A stretch of DNA of 64,000 nucleotides from Symsagittifera roscoffensis. Lineage: Eukaryota; Xenacoelomorpha; Acoela; Convolutidae. The position numbers were made by a program, and so were the translations under genes. The notes under the pieces are model-generated. The model ran no database searches. It was not told the DNA's origin and saw only the letters and a list, made by a program, of their open reading frames with translations. The DNA lies in NCBI RefSeq assembly GCF_963678635.1, contig NC_087065.1, positions 69,628,956-69,692,955 of the forward strand. The letters run 5' to 3'. Below are positions 1 through 11,076 of the stretch, piece after piece (within the stretch, counting starts at the first letter, position 1; every line of letters starts with the position of its first letter).

Positions 1-346
1 TAGTCATACTCATCTAGTAACCCGGTTAAAAATTAACACCCCGTTATCGCCCCGGGTGAAAGGAGCAAGCGGGGTGCATATGTAAAAAAAACTAACCTTA
101 TTTGTACAAAAGTTATGAGCAGTGTTTAATTTTGCTGGAGGAAGAATGTAGTGAAGTTATGATTAATGACCTACCTTTGATGCAGATAGTTATTTTTATA
201 ACGCTTAAGTTGTAACCGACATGTGTATGGTCAGCCTTGCTCGACTATTGATTCAGTATGAAAATTGTATGCTTAGCATTTTTCCATACATTTGATGCAG
301 GCAATTGTATGATAAGCTTTTTCGGTGTGGGAAAATTTAAAATAAG
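1..346. other. Unannotated leading segment
   Basis: AT-rich sequence with short GC-rich patches. I see no open frame, RNA gene or transposon end in it. It borders the first copy of the tandem duplication that starts at about 347. Confidence 0.5.
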
Positions 347-424
347 CATTTTCGGTTTAAGGATGTCAAACCGGGGTCACATTACCTTTCCAGGCCTTTT
401 CGTTGGTTTTAATCGGTTTTTTTT

Positions 425-640
425 ATAAGACCGCTCAAAAACCGCTCAAAAACCGCTCAAAAACCGCTCAAATCTTGCTTGAAAAACCGTTCAAAAATCA
501 CCGCAAGAAATGAGCGGTTTTTTCAGCAAGATATGAGCGGTTTGAGCGGTTTTTCCAAAAAAACCTCCCAAACCGCTCAAACCGCTCAAATCTTGCTGAA
601 AAACCGCTCAAACCGCTCATATTTTGAGCGGTTTTTGAGC
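425..640. repeat. ACCGCTCAAA microsatellite with long hairpin (copy 1)
   Basis: A decanucleotide-like ACCGCTCAAA repeat runs forward at 429-480 and 560-615. Its complement TTTGAGCGGT runs at 520-556 and 624-640. The segment at about 520-556 pairs with that at about 567-610 across a short A-rich loop, giving an extended potential hairpin. The same arrangement, shorter by several units, recurs at about 2078-2250. Confidence 0.75.
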
Positions 641-764
641 GGGATCTCGACCCGGGTACTGTTATGGTTCTTTTTTAGTGTTCAAGTTTTATGCTTTGGT
701 TAACATGTTGATTTTGGAGTTCAAGTTTTATTTTAGACTTTTTCTTTTCAAAAACGTGTCCAGA

Positions 765-870
765 GTTGGAACCGGGCTCGGGATTTTTACAGGCCGGGCT
801 GGGCTCGGGCTTCATTTTTAGGATCACTAACCGGGCCTGGCCGGGCCGGGCCCGGACCCGAACCTGACTT
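765..870. repeat. GC-rich CCGGGC patch
   Basis: A patch built of GGCCGGGC and CCGGGCTCGGG words stands out from AT-rich surroundings. A matching patch lies at about 2383-2485 in the duplicate. A diverged inverted relative lies at about 4133-4215. Confidence 0.6.
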
Positions 871-1989
871 TCAAAAGAGTTCACACCTTTCACTTTTCAC
901 TTCACGCCTTTTGAAACTTCATTTCACAATTGCTGGGGATTCCGTTGAGGCAAAAATCAGCCAACTCGAACTACTAAGATCAGCTGCAGCCAATGGATTT
1001 ATTGCTCCGATCATAAAAATGGGGAGGAGCTCTATATTCGGGTGTGTTTTAGCTTTTTTTTTGTTTTTCACACAAAATCAGCTACCACAAATAATTATAG
1101 GACTGTGTTGAGTGTCATGTCATATTAAAACATTTTCAGTAGTGCTTTTCTCAGTGCCGAGAAAAAGCTTTTCCCAAGTTTTTTCCCAATGTCGAGAAGA
1201 ACCGGTTTGAAATTTTTGAGTTTTTCGTCGAATTTCGAGCGAGTGAACAGGCTTACATTAGCTTATTTATGCTTAACTTAAGTTTAGTTTACTCAAGTGT
1301 GTTTAATAAAATGAAGTTAAGTTTTGGAGTTTTTAGCTTCATCATAGGAATCAAAAATTTTGGAAAAAAAATTACAAAAAATAATGAAAAAAAAATTTCA
1401 ATTTTTTAAAATTTTTGTTTGTTTTTCTTGTTATTTGTCTTTACCCTTGCAATAGCAAGGGTTTTGCAATCGGGTACTCTTTTCCGGTAAACAATTTTGT
1501 CTTAATGAATTTATTCTAGTGTACTTCTGGACTCACCTCCAGAGGTAACTTCCCGGCGTACTTCAAATTCTTAGCGTTCCCGTCCAACTTCGCCTGGAGG
1601 CAACAATTTTGGCTGGTCTGACAAAAGTCCTGGGCTTGAATCTGACCGAAATTTGTTTTTTTTTCACACGGAAAAATATTTGTTTCAAAAAAAATTGTCG
1701 GCTCATTGTTTTTCTGCTTATGTTTTGTCGGCTGTATGTAATTTCTTGATTTGTTTTTTTTTGTTTTTTTCTTTTTCTTTTTTTTTCTGACCAAATGATT
1801 TCGAATAATACTTTATCATCTTAGTGACTTTGTTTTCAGTCGTTTAAAGTGGAACGTAGTATTTATGCTCATATCTGGATCATACAGTTTGCTAAAATTT
1901 CGTTAGAAGTTATAGTTCAAGACTTTCATGATGACATTTTTATTAGGAGTTGTTTTTTTTTCTTCAATTTTTCGCTTTAATTGGTTTTG

Positions 1990-3598
1990 CATTTTCGGTT
2001 TAAGGATGTCAAACCGGGGTCACATTACTTTTCCAGGCCTTTTTGTTGCTTTTAATCGGTTTTCTTTATAAGACCCCTCAAAAACCGCTCAAATCTTGCT
2101 TGAAAAACCGTTCAAAAATCACCGCAAGAAATGAGCGGTTTTTTAAGCAAGATATGAGCGGTTTGAGCGGTTTTTCCAAAAAAAACCGCTCAAACCGCTC
2201 AAATCTTGCTGAAAAACCGCTCAAACCGCTCATATTTTGAGCGGTTTTTGAGCGGGATCTCGACCCGGGTACTGTTATGGTTCTTTTTTAGTGTTCAAGT
2301 TTTATGCTTTGGTTAACATGTTGATTTTGGAGTTCAAGTTTTATTTTAGATTTTTTTTTTCAAAAAAGTGTCCAGAGTTGGAACCGGGCTGGGCATTTTT
2401 ATAGGCCGGGCCGGGCTCGGGCTTCATTTTTAGGATCACTAACCGGGCCTGGCCGGGCCGGGCCCGGACCCGAACCTGACTTTCAAAAGAGTTCACACCT
2501 TTCACTTTTCACTTCACGCCTTTTGAAACTTCATTTCACAGTTGCTGGGGCTTCCGTTTAGGCAAAAATCAGCCAACTGGAACTACTAAGATCAGCTGCA
2601 GCCAATGGATTTATTGCTCCGATCATAAAAATGGGGAGGAGCTCTATATTCGGGTGTGTTTTAGCTTTTTTTTGTTTTCCACACAAAATCAGCTACCACA
2701 AATAATTATAGGACTGTGTTGAGTGTCATGTCATATTAAAACATTTTCAGTAGTGCTTTTCTCAGTGTCGAGAAAAAGCTTTTCCCAAGTTTTTTCCCAA
2801 TGTCGAGAAGAACCGGTTTGAAATTTTTGAATTTTTCGTCGAATTTCGAGCGAGTGAACAAGCTTACATTAGCTTATTTATGCTTAATTTAAGTTTAGTT
2901 TACTCAAGTGTGTTTAATAAAATGAAATTAGGTTTTGGAGTTTTTAGCTTCATCATAGGAATCAAAAAATTTGGAAAAAAAATAACAAAAATTAATGAAA
3001 AAAATTTCAATTTTTTAAAATTTTTTGTTTTTTTTCTTGTTATTTGTCTTTACCCTTGCAATAGCAAGGGTTTTGCAATCGGGTACTCTTTTCCGGTAAA
3101 CAGTTTTGTCTTAATGAATTTACTCTAGTGTACTTCTGGACTCACCTCCAGAGGTAACTTCCCGGCGTACTTCAAATTCTTAGCGTTCCCGTCCAACTTC
3201 GCCTGGAGGCAACAATTTTGGCTGGTCTGACAAAGGTCCTGGGCTTGAATCTGACCAAAATTTGTTTTTTTTTTCACACGGGAAATATTTGTTTCAAAAA
3301 AATTGTCGGCTCATTATTTTTCTGCTTATGTTTTGTCGGCTGTATGTAATTTCTTGATTTGTTTTTTTTTTGTTTTTTTTTTCCTTTTTATTTTTTTTCT
3401 TTCCAAATGATTTCGAATAATACTTTATCAGCTTAGTGACTTAGTTTTCAGTCGTTTAAAGTGGAACGTAGTATTTATGCTCATATCTGGACATACAGTT
3501 TGCTAAAATTTCGTTAGAAGTTATAGTTCAAGACTTTCATGATGACATTTTTATTAGGCGTTTTTTTTTCTTCAATTTTTCGCGTTAATTGGTTTTGG
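1990..3598. repeat. Tandem duplication, copy 2
   Basis: Second unit of the head-to-tail pair. It lacks a few of the AACCGCTCAA microsatellite units at its start and differs from copy 1 by isolated changes, which suggests a fairly recent duplication. No gene is apparent in either copy. Confidence 0.9.
2078..2250. repeat. ACCGCTCAAA microsatellite with hairpin (copy 2)
   Basis: This is the counterpart of the hairpin repeat near 425-640 in the second duplicate. It has fewer ACCGCTCAAA units at its left edge but the same inverted organisation around an A-rich centre. Confidence 0.7.
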
Positions 3599-4373
3599 CC
3601 TATATTAACTCGACTTAACGACCTCATATTGCGTCTGTCGATCAGCTAAAAAAGGTGTGCGACCAGCGAAAAAAAATGGTTCATTTGGCGAGCAATTAAA
3701 GTTTTTTGTTTGTGTGTTGAGGGCGAGGGCAACTTGTAACTTCTTCAAGTCTTATGTCTCGTTAATTTTTTTGGCTTAAAGGGTTTCTGCTAAGGTATTT
3801 TCTGCTTTGTTACCGCGTGGTAAGTTTTCTTCGATGCCAAACTTACTTTCTATTGCCTTGTATAATTGTTGTGTCGCAAGTGACGCGAAGCTCAGCTTCG
3901 CCTCTGTGTCAAAAAATATTATCCAATTTGCATATTTTACAAAACGTTTAAGCTCTACTTTTTCGCTCAGATTTCTTTATCACACCATGCCGCAAAAACG
4001 TCACTAATTTGAAAAAAAAAACATTTTTGCTGTAATTTTTTAAGATTGGTCGGAACATTTTGTGCTACTTACACAGTAGCCGGCTATCCTTGTTAAATTG
4101 ATTTTGTTTGGAAATTATTGTTTTCACTAAAAAAGGGCCCAGGCTTGACATTTTTGTTCTCCAACCGGGCCGGGCCCGGGCTTCAAATTCAGGTCAAGTT
4201 CCAACTCTGAAAGTGCCCAGTTTAACATATTGTTTTTTCAATAATCCATTAATATCGGATTTTGTCAGTTCATTAGTTAAGTCAAGAGTAATATTTAGGT
4301 TATATATAAATATGACTAATCTATCAAATATTGCTCACTAATTTTTTGTGTTCTGATTGCCAAATTTCCACTT
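3599..4373. other. Intergenic, with an inverted relative of the GC-rich patch and a dispersed repeat
   Basis: No gene is visible. At about 4045-4098 there is a dispersed motif ending in CAGTAGCCGGCTATC that recurs at 12762-12815 (inverted), 51285-51335 and 54525-54575. At 4133-4215 the GC-rich CCGGGC module of the 1-3.6 kb duplication appears in reverse orientation. Confidence 0.5.
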
Positions 4374-4842
4374 TTATGCTTTCCATGGCTGCGTAATAAA
4401 TGTAGAGTTGCTTCCTTTGATGTCTTTTGGACACTTCGCTCGTGTCGTGTGTTCAGTACTTCTCGGTAACAGATCACACGACTTCGTCCGAGGCACCGAC
4501 AATCGAGGAGCTCCATATTTCGTGCCTTTCGTAACATTCGGCTGGAGAGTTCTGGTGTAGTTCGGGTTGTACAAGAAATCGTAGAAGCTTCGCCCTTCGG
4601 GGTGGCAGAAGTTCATTTCTCCAGACGAATGCTTCGGATGACGCATTCGGTTTTTGGACGAGTTGAAAGATACATTCGTCTTCGTGACACTTATTTTGTT
4701 TTGCTTCCGGCTTGACTCGGCAGACCGCTTTAAAGGTTCCCGATTAATATTTTTGGCATTGAGACTGGCAATTTCTGCATCGCTATGTGTAGATAGCCAT
4801 GCATTTCTTAAAAAAATTCTCAAATGTGAGTGTCGAGAAAAA
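4374..4842 (-). CDS. Unrecognised minus-strand gene, last coding exon
   Basis: This is the terminal exon of a spliced gene read right to left. It opens after a CTTGTTTAG acceptor and runs about 155 codons to a TAA after residues QPWKA. Its first base completes the codon left by the upstream exon (5050-5677), so phase is kept. The protein is rich in Ser, Lys, Arg and Asn. Its last 75 residues (starting near GRSFYDFLYNPNYTRTL) have a balanced composition that looks like a conserved C-terminal module. I do not recognise the family. Basic, Ser-rich sequence would fit a nuclear or cytoskeletal protein, but that is a guess. No clear polyadenylation signal is visible downstream. Confidence 0.55.
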
Positions 4843-5049
4843 CTAAACAAGAACGAACTTCAAAAAAAAAATCAGAATAGATTCAAGTAACAAGAGTTTT
4901 TGAGAGAGTTTACAAACGAGATTAATCTTGGTCTCCGAAAACACTATAAAATTTTGAGACTAAAATAGTTCAAAAACTGATTCTAGTTTTGTTTGTTGGA
5001 CGAAAAATAAAGTCAAGCTTGAAATGCAAAAAAAAAACATGTGACCTAC

Positions 5050-5677
5050 TTTTTGCACTCTTCAGAGCCGATTCCAGTAATTTTCTCGTGACTTTTGGAA
5101 CTTTGCGGTCGACTTTTGAGCCGCGTTTCACTCCCGTTATTTTCTGTGTAGTTGTAATTGTTCAGTTCTTCGTTATCTCGCGTTGGTTTGCATTTATTTT
5201 TTCCCTGTTTCCGTTTTTCGCAAAAACTATTGGCGCTTTCTAAGTGTCTATGTCGCAGTGAACATAAACAGCTTCGCTGTGAGTACCTTGCACTCGAAAG
5301 CAAAAAGCTTTCTCGCTCCTTATTTTTCCTTCCTCTCTCCTTAAGTAACCTCGTCTTCGGATTTTGCTCTAATGTATTGGCAGAAGTTGTCTGATTTGGT
5401 CTGTTTCTGACAACAGGAGACGTGCATGTAAGAAGAGTTGGACCATCCGCGTTCGAAGTTTTTCGCCGACATAATAGCTCTTGATTCGTTTTATCTGACG
5501 AGTGAGGGGAAGTTTTTCTCGACAAAGATAAAGTTTTTGAGTTTCTGAGTTTGCTAGGACTATGTTGAGATCTTCCTGTGGGACTCAAAACCCCTGAAGA
5601 TTTCAAGTCGATCGGAGAACTTCTGATGGATGGTTTATTGCTGTTTTTCGGCGTTTCTGTATTTCCAACATCAAGTT
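5050..5677 (-). CDS. Unrecognised minus-strand gene, internal exon
   Basis: A 628-nt exon with no stop over about 209 codons. It lies between a TTTCTATTTAG acceptor and a GTAGGT donor. Phases agree on both sides: two bases complete the codon begun by exon 5966-6130, and two bases are left for exon 4374-4842. The product is low-complexity and basic, with many Ser-Pro, Arg and Lys residues (for example LSLSRKTSPHSS), suggesting a disordered, phosphorylatable linker. The antisense open frames here are shadows. No domain is recognised. The long open frame in AT-rich DNA and the matching splice phases are the main support. Confidence 0.6.
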
Positions 5678-5873
5678 CTAAATAGAAACTGAATTTATGT
5701 TAAAAAATATTTATTCACGAGATTAAAGATCATCGTACGAACTGTCCATGCTTTTAACTGCGACCCGCTGTTGTGTTCCCACCTTTAACATGTATATGCA
5801 AGATTTTGTTTGAGTTTATTTTCTGACCTCTGTTCAACATTGCCTCATGATCAAGAACTGATCAAGTATCGGG

Positions 5874-5942
5874 TTCGTTGGGTCTCGAACCCCCGACCTT
5901 TCGGTTGAGGGGCGGACATCCTAGCCACTACACAGCTGCTTT
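5874..5942 (-). mobile_element. tRNA-derived SINE head in an intron
   Basis: Read on the minus strand, this has a Pol III A box (TGTAGTGGCTAGGAT) and a B box (GGTTCGAGACC) at tRNA spacing. The TPsiC stem and acceptor ends do not pair fully, so it is not a functional tRNA gene. It sits in the intron between exons 5050-5677 and 5966-6130. No SINE tail could be delimited. Confidence 0.6.
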
Positions 5943-5965
5943 GGCATGAAAAGTTTTTTTTTAAC

Positions 5966-6130
5966 CTGGAGAATGTTGTGAGCTGAGCGATGATCTGCAT
6001 TGCCGACCTCGGCTGTTTGTTTCAGGAATTTCTTCCACATCATCATCCGAGGAGCTCCAGTAGGGCATGTCATCTAGATCGTCAGAAAACTCGACTGACT
6101 CCGCTTTTTTATTTTGACTGTCTTCGACAA
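5966..6130 (-). CDS. Unrecognised minus-strand gene, acidic internal exon
   Basis: A 165-nt exon with acceptor CTCTGTTATAG and donor CCAG/GTTAAA. It encodes a strongly acidic stretch including FSDDLDDMPYWSSSDDDVEE, then a Ser/Arg segment ending SSQHSP. The aromatic core inside clustered Asp residues (MPYW) resembles a short interaction motif, but I cannot name it. Its incoming phase (two bases) matches the single base left by the exon at 14208-14367, so the two are probably joined across a roughly 8-kb intron. The exon is shorter than a frame-based gene finder usually reports. Confidence 0.6.
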
Positions 6131-6326
6131 CTATAACAGAGCATCAGCAATGTACATAATTCCTTTTTTATGGCCAATTTTTTTATGTATACATCTGCTT
6201 TTTCTTTTTTCAATTTCATCTAAACTCTAATCAGTTTGAGTTAACAACTTTTTTTTCTTTACTTATGCTTTTTTAATTTATTTTGGAAATTAATAGACTA
6301 CAAAGTAATTTTGTTGTTCTTAAGCC

Positions 6327-6578
6327 TGATATAGGGACCAGTTTTGAGTTCATGTAAGTGCTATCAATTCTTCTAGATAGACACCAGTTTGAGTTTATGT
6401 AAGTGCTATCAATTCTTCTTTCTGTCTGGGGACCTGCTGTCTTGACCTTGCGATCTCTAATGTGCGATGGGATCTGAAATAAAAGAGTGCAGTAAGATTT
6501 CGATTTGATGCCTAACAGTTTGTCTACAATACAACTTATTAACAACCTTTTTGAATTTCCAAACTTACGACTTTAACA
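6327..6578 (+). repeat. 5' LTR of the gypsy element
   Basis: Begins TGATATAGGG and ends TTTAACA. Inside, a roughly 46-bp segment containing GTAAGTGCTATCAATTCTTC is duplicated in tandem (6337-6382, then from 6383). An AATAAA at about 6478 is a possible polyadenylation signal. It differs from the 3' LTR by one C/T near 6351 and one G/C near 6464. Confidence 0.93.
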
Positions 6579-8629
6579 TGGCGCAGCCAGCAGAGAAAAA
6601 AGGAGGGGGAAAAAATCCATTAAATATAGTAGCATTTTGGGAAACACGAACGCCGGAACCTCCAGTATATTGGGAGGAGTGGATAATTAAATTTCACTGG
6701 GGGATGATAGCAAAATACGACATTGATCCCGATGATTTCTATTTTGCGAGTACTCTAAATGCGGCGGCTATCACGGCGTTGCCTGAAGAAGTAAATGGGA
6801 AAAACCGTCTCGAGTCGGAAAAGAAGTTAAAGTCTAATCTATATCTATGTATCGGAGACGAGGCGCAACGGATATTCAAAGCACGGAAACCGACGGTTAA
6901 CATTAAAACTGAACGGTACCCACGGGTTCTAGATGAGATGCAAAATGTTTTCCAACGTGAAAGGAATGTAACTCATGAGCGGGGACTATTCTACGGACGA
7001 AAACAACGTGAGAACGAAACTTTCGAAAAATTTCATGCGGAACTTAGTGCCCTAGCAGGAAGATGTGATTTTGCCAACGCGGCCGAAAACGTTCGTGATA
7101 TTTTCATTATGAATATGCGGGAATCGGACTGCCAACGAGAATTGTCACGATCAACTAAGTTATCGGAGGAAGTTTACCGGATCGCCTTATCATATGAACG
7201 TGGTGAGCGCGCATACAAATCATATACGGGAAAACCAGCATCATCAGCTCCGGCAGTTTCAATAAAACAGGAACCAGTAAATAATATAAGAAGGGGACAA
7301 GGATTTTTTCGAGGCCGAGGACGTGCGGTACGTGGAGGATATACCCAAGGATCAAGTAGTAGTGGGGGAAGCGGAAGTAACCGTAGGTGCTACAATTGCG
7401 ACGCGCCAAATTTTACCCTGGACCACATCGCGAGCTGTCCTGCAAAAGGAGCAACATGTAACTCATGCCGAAAACTGGGACATTTTGAACGAACATGCCG
7501 AGGAATTAGAAGGGGTATTAACCAGTGGAGAGGACGTGGACGAGTCGGATTGGTCAGGGAGGAAAATGAGCATCATCAAAGTACGCAGAACGTAAACGAA
7601 TTGAACGAAGACCCAGTATCGTGGGTGAATCAGCAGGGGTGTGGGGAAAACGAGTCCATGACGTCGGGATCGGATGACTACATGGTAATGTCGATAAAAA
7701 GGAAGAAAAATGAGACTGAATTAAAGATCCCTGGGGCCCGCGTTCAAGTGGAGGTGTCAAGTAAAAAGATGTGGTTGTGGATAGATAGTGGATCTCCAGT
7801 AACTATCTTCAGCATAAACGACCTAAAAACAACGTTAGGAAAAGCAAACATTCAACTACAACCGTCAAAGGAGGAATTTTTGGATTACAACAACAATCGA
7901 ATAAACATACTAGGGAAGGTAACAGTGATGATGTCGCTAGATGGCTGGGCAGCACCAGCGCGGGTGTCAGTAATATCCGGAAATCATCAATCAATCCTCG
8001 GGCGCGACCTGATGGGCACCCTGGGTCTCGAGCTAGTTCAAAGAAAGAAAGTGATGGGAATCACAGGGGAAGGGACCAGTCAAGAGGAGGAGGAATACGA
8101 CGAATTGCAAACATACTTCTGTAAGTTGTACCCAAATTTATTTACTAGGATAGGGAAGATCCAAAATGCGAAAGTAAGAGCTGAATTTTTTGAAAATTTG
8201 AAGCCTATACAACAAAAAGGGCGTAGGGTGCCAATCAGTCTACAAGAAAAGGTGGATAAAGAGATTCATCGGCTGATAAATGAAGGACATATCATAAAAT
8301 TACAAGAGTGCTCAGATAAGTATTTCGTCTCTCCTATCGTCATTACAGTAAAAAAGGACGGAAGCATAAAACTAGCACTAGAATCAAGAGAATTGAATAA
8401 ACAGGTACAGAAAAATAAGTACCAGATGCCGAATATTGACGAATTAATTGACGGAGTAAGTCAGATTATTGCGGAGAAAAAATCGGGGAATGTATACTTT
8501 ACAACATTGGACTTCACATATGCGTACGGACAAGTCGCATTAGAACAGAAAACAAGCGAGCAATGCAATTTCTCATTAGTCGGCGGAAAATCCACGGGGA
8601 GTTATCGTTTTAAAAACGGTTTTTACTGA
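6578..8629 (+). pseudogene. gypsy gag, protease and N-terminal reverse transcriptase (interrupted)
   Basis: Starting at the ATG that overlaps the LTR/primer-site junction (MAQPAEKKGGGK), this frame encodes a gag region of about 270 residues. Two zinc knuckles follow near 7388-7500; the second is a canonical CX2CX4HX4C (CNSCRKLGHFERTC). An aspartic protease has its DSG active site at about residue 403 (WIDSGSPVT, near 7784). The reverse transcriptase begins after about 8230 with PIVITVKKDGS and the LDFTYAYGQ block. A TGA at 8627-8629 cuts the frame inside the conserved RT segment after the LDFTYAYGQ block; the same frame continues beyond. An upstream TTG start is less likely than the ATG. Confidence 0.85.
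6579..6595 (+). other. Probable tRNA primer-binding site
   Basis: TGGCGCAGCCAGC starts at the first base after the 5' LTR. The opening TGGCGCAG matches the usual complement of a tRNA 3' end carrying CCA and resembles Ser-tRNA-primed elements, though the exact tRNA is inferred. Unusually, the gag ATG (6578-6580) overlaps this site. Confidence 0.65.
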
Positions 8630-8929
8630 CTTACGTCTATGCCGGCGGAATTCCAGAAGGTAATAGATAATTTACTGAAGGAGTTCCCCCAGGCTAACGC
8701 GTTTATTGATGATATCTTAATAGCTTCAAAAGAAACTAAAATCGAACACATTGCGTTAGTGGAAAAGATATTGAAAAAGCTGGACGTCTCCAATGTCGCG
8801 TTAAAACTGCGAAAATGCGAATTTGCGAAAACTGAGTGCGATTGGCTTGGATTTCGAATTGGGGAAAGTGGTATAACGCCCTTAGTAAGAAAAACACAAG
8901 CTGTAGCACAGTATCTCGAAAGCAGTTGA
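8630..8929 (+). pseudogene. gypsy reverse transcriptase, central part
   Basis: Same frame as gag-protease, just after the TGA. It contains MPAEFQKVIDNLL and the polymerase active-site block AFIDDILIASK (the Ty3-type xxDD box, about 8699-8716), then the thumb-side segment LRKCEFAKTECDWLGF. The frame closes at 8929. The RT connection and RNase H continue in another frame, so a small indel lies near 8920-8930. Catalytic Asp residues are present, but the protein is split. Confidence 0.85.
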
Positions 8930-9960
8930 AATCCTTGATGGGTTCGTTACATAGCTTACACAAATTTTTACCCAAACTTGCCGAGTTAAGCGCACCGTTA
9001 TGGCCACTACTGAGCCAAAATAATGATTTTGTTTGGACGCCCGTGTGCGAAAACGCGTTCCAACAATTAAAATCGCTGGTGAAAAATATCGTCGAATTAC
9101 GACATTTCGACATTCACCGTGAAACTAGAATCATTTGTGACGCTAGCCACGATGGCCTAGGGGCCGTTTTAGAACAGTATGGCGCCTCCGGATGGCATCC
9201 GATTTCGTTTGCATCTCGTTACCTTAATCCGGCTGAGAAAAAATACTCCACAAACGAATTGGAATTACTCGCGGTAGTGTGGGCCACGGAACATTTTCGG
9301 AATTATATATACGGTCGATATTTCACAGTGATATCTGATCATAAAGCGCTACTCACATTGTTGAATTCGCCACCAAAAGGAAACAAAACATTTTTCAGTC
9401 GCTTAACTCGTTGGTATGATCGTCTGGTGCCATACGACTTCAAGGTTGAACATCGACAAGGGTCAAAAATGGGGATGGCTGAATATCTGTCTCGGTTTCC
9501 GTCCGCAGAGGCACCCGAGACGAGCCATTACGATGAAAATTTTACAGTAGCAAAGATAAGAATGATAAACGGGGCGTTGAAGCCTAAGGACAAAATGAAG
9601 CCTAGCGGTCAAGAAGTGAACAACATTCAGCGAAAACCGACGGTAGGGGGCGTAAAGTCATGTGTCGACACAGCGAAAGCAGTTTCATCCAATGAGAATG
9701 TAAGAACAGACAATTATGCAAATATTCACCGTGAGCACAAACGCTCAATAGAGGGCGTGTTTACATGCAACCGACGGTTAACCAATCAGCGTCGAGATAT
9801 TTGCATACCGAAGGAAATATGCAAATACCGAAGAACGAGATTCAGACTTTGTTCTCATTGCTTAAATTACAGTTGCCAAAACAAAAAATTTATTCAATAC
9901 CCTCGAAACCCTTCCATTTCATCAAATTACAAGTACAAACCTTCGGTGTCAACAAATTAA
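8925..9960 (+). pseudogene. gypsy RT connection, RNase H and spacer
   Basis: After the frame change, KQLKSLMGSLHSLHKFLPK matches the RT connection and RIICDASHDGLGAVLEQ starts the Ty3-type RNase H. It continues with ASRYLNPAEKKYSTNELELL and VISDHKALL, which supply the expected Asp/Glu/Asp residues. RNase H ends near 9500 (GMAEYLSRFP). A long Lys/Asn/Ser-rich spacer follows instead of a quick passage to integrase. A TAA at 9958-9960 interrupts it, and the same frame resumes afterwards. Confidence 0.85.
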
Positions 9961-11076
9961 AAGTGCGAACCATCCATCTTACAAGATTGCAGTGAAAGGC
10001 CACCTGCTTTGAAAATTTACAGTAGTAAAGATTATAGTGAAAAGCCAATTACTTTGAAAAAATACAGTAGCAACTCTGGGAGAAATAACATGAGTAATTC
10101 GCCAGAAAAGTATGATCCTCCAACTTCGGCAATAGTCAATACATCAACTAATTCGGGAAATGTTAATCTAAATGTTGTGTTAAACCGTCTAAGTCAACCT
10201 CCCAGCGTTAGCTCGGATTCCGATATTGAAATGATACCACCTGAAAAACTTGATACTAAACAAACTAATTCTAAAAAACTGAATACAATTATATCTTTTC
10301 CACATCAGTTCCCCGGTTTATCGTACCCACTTGTACAAAATGAAAAATGGATCTATTCCATAGCGCCGTCGGATAGTAAAATTTTGAAGAAAATTGAACA
10401 CCCAGAAGTTTTGAATTTAAAATTAATCGAAGCAAACATTGAAAGAGACCCAATTATGAAGACCATCCGAGACAACATCAGAGACAGGAACCCACGAGCA
10501 AAGGAGATTATTACAAAATTAGGACAATAATACGCCCAGCATTACAACGATTTCGCAGTAAGGGAGAATTGCCTGTGGATGGACGGCCGGTTAGCGATAC
10601 CGAAGGACCTATCATCAGCAATTCTAAATCGTCTCCATTATAACCATCATGGGAGGGATAAGATGTTCGCGGCGGCAAAGAACGTGTGGATTCCTCTTAT
10701 GCACCGAAATATCGCGGCCACAGTCAAATACTGCAAAAGTTGTGTAGAAGCAGGTAAAAACCTTAAACCAGAAATTCCCAAAAATGACATGGGGGAAACG
10801 TACAATCCTAAGGAACCAAATGATTTGGTCCAAATAGACTTCTGGGGTCCAGTAAACTATGTTAGTGGTCGGAAAAAATATGTACTTGTAGCAGTAGATA
10901 CTTTCTCGCATTGGCCGTCAGCGTATGTTTGTTCAAGCAACAAATCAAAAAGTGTATTGAAATTCCTAAGGAAGTACATAAATACTCATGGACACCCAAG
11001 GAAATTGCACATGGATCAAGCCACGGGGTTTTTCTCTAACGAAATTCAAAACTTCTGTAACTACGAAGGTATTTAA
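9961..11076 (+). pseudogene. gypsy spacer and integrase N-terminal and catalytic domains
   Basis: Continues in the frame of the RNase H segment. After a low-complexity Ser/Asn/Pro region and a TAA at 10528-10530, the integrase zinc-binding HHCC domain lies at about 10600-10745 (LHYNHHGRDKMF ... KYCKSC). The catalytic core follows with VQIDFWGP and HMDQATGFFSNE, the two Asp of the DDE triad. A TAA at 11074-11076 breaks the frame just before the segment holding the Glu. Confidence 0.85.

Larger units (their letters stand above)
347..1989. repeat. Tandem duplication, copy 1 (about 1.64 kb)
   Basis: This block is repeated head to tail at 1990-3598 with an offset of 1643 bases and only scattered substitutions and small indels. 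Both copies begin with the same CATTTTCGGTTTAAGG stretch and end in a TTAATTGGTTTTG stretch. Each carries, in order, an ACCGCTCAAA-type microsatellite with a hairpin, a GC-rich patch, and a long AT-rich tail. Small open frames inside are not conserved as proteins between the copies, so I read the block as non-coding repeat DNA. Confidence 0.9.

Noticed and set aside
425-640. CRISPR-like array of short repeats
   Set aside because: Units are contiguous decanucleotides in both orientations without unique spacers, in an animal genome; it is a microsatellite with a hairpin.
5874-5942. tRNA gene on the minus strand
   Set aside because: The internal promoter boxes are good, but the T stem and acceptor stem do not pair over their length, so it is reported as a SINE head.
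6273-6545. 90-codon minus open frame, and its twin at 12234-12545
   Set aside because: Both lie in the LTRs and are identical only because the LTRs are.
7155-7994. Several minus and alternative-frame open frames in the gypsy gag-pol region
   Set aside because: They are antisense or out-of-frame shadows of the gag-protease frame.
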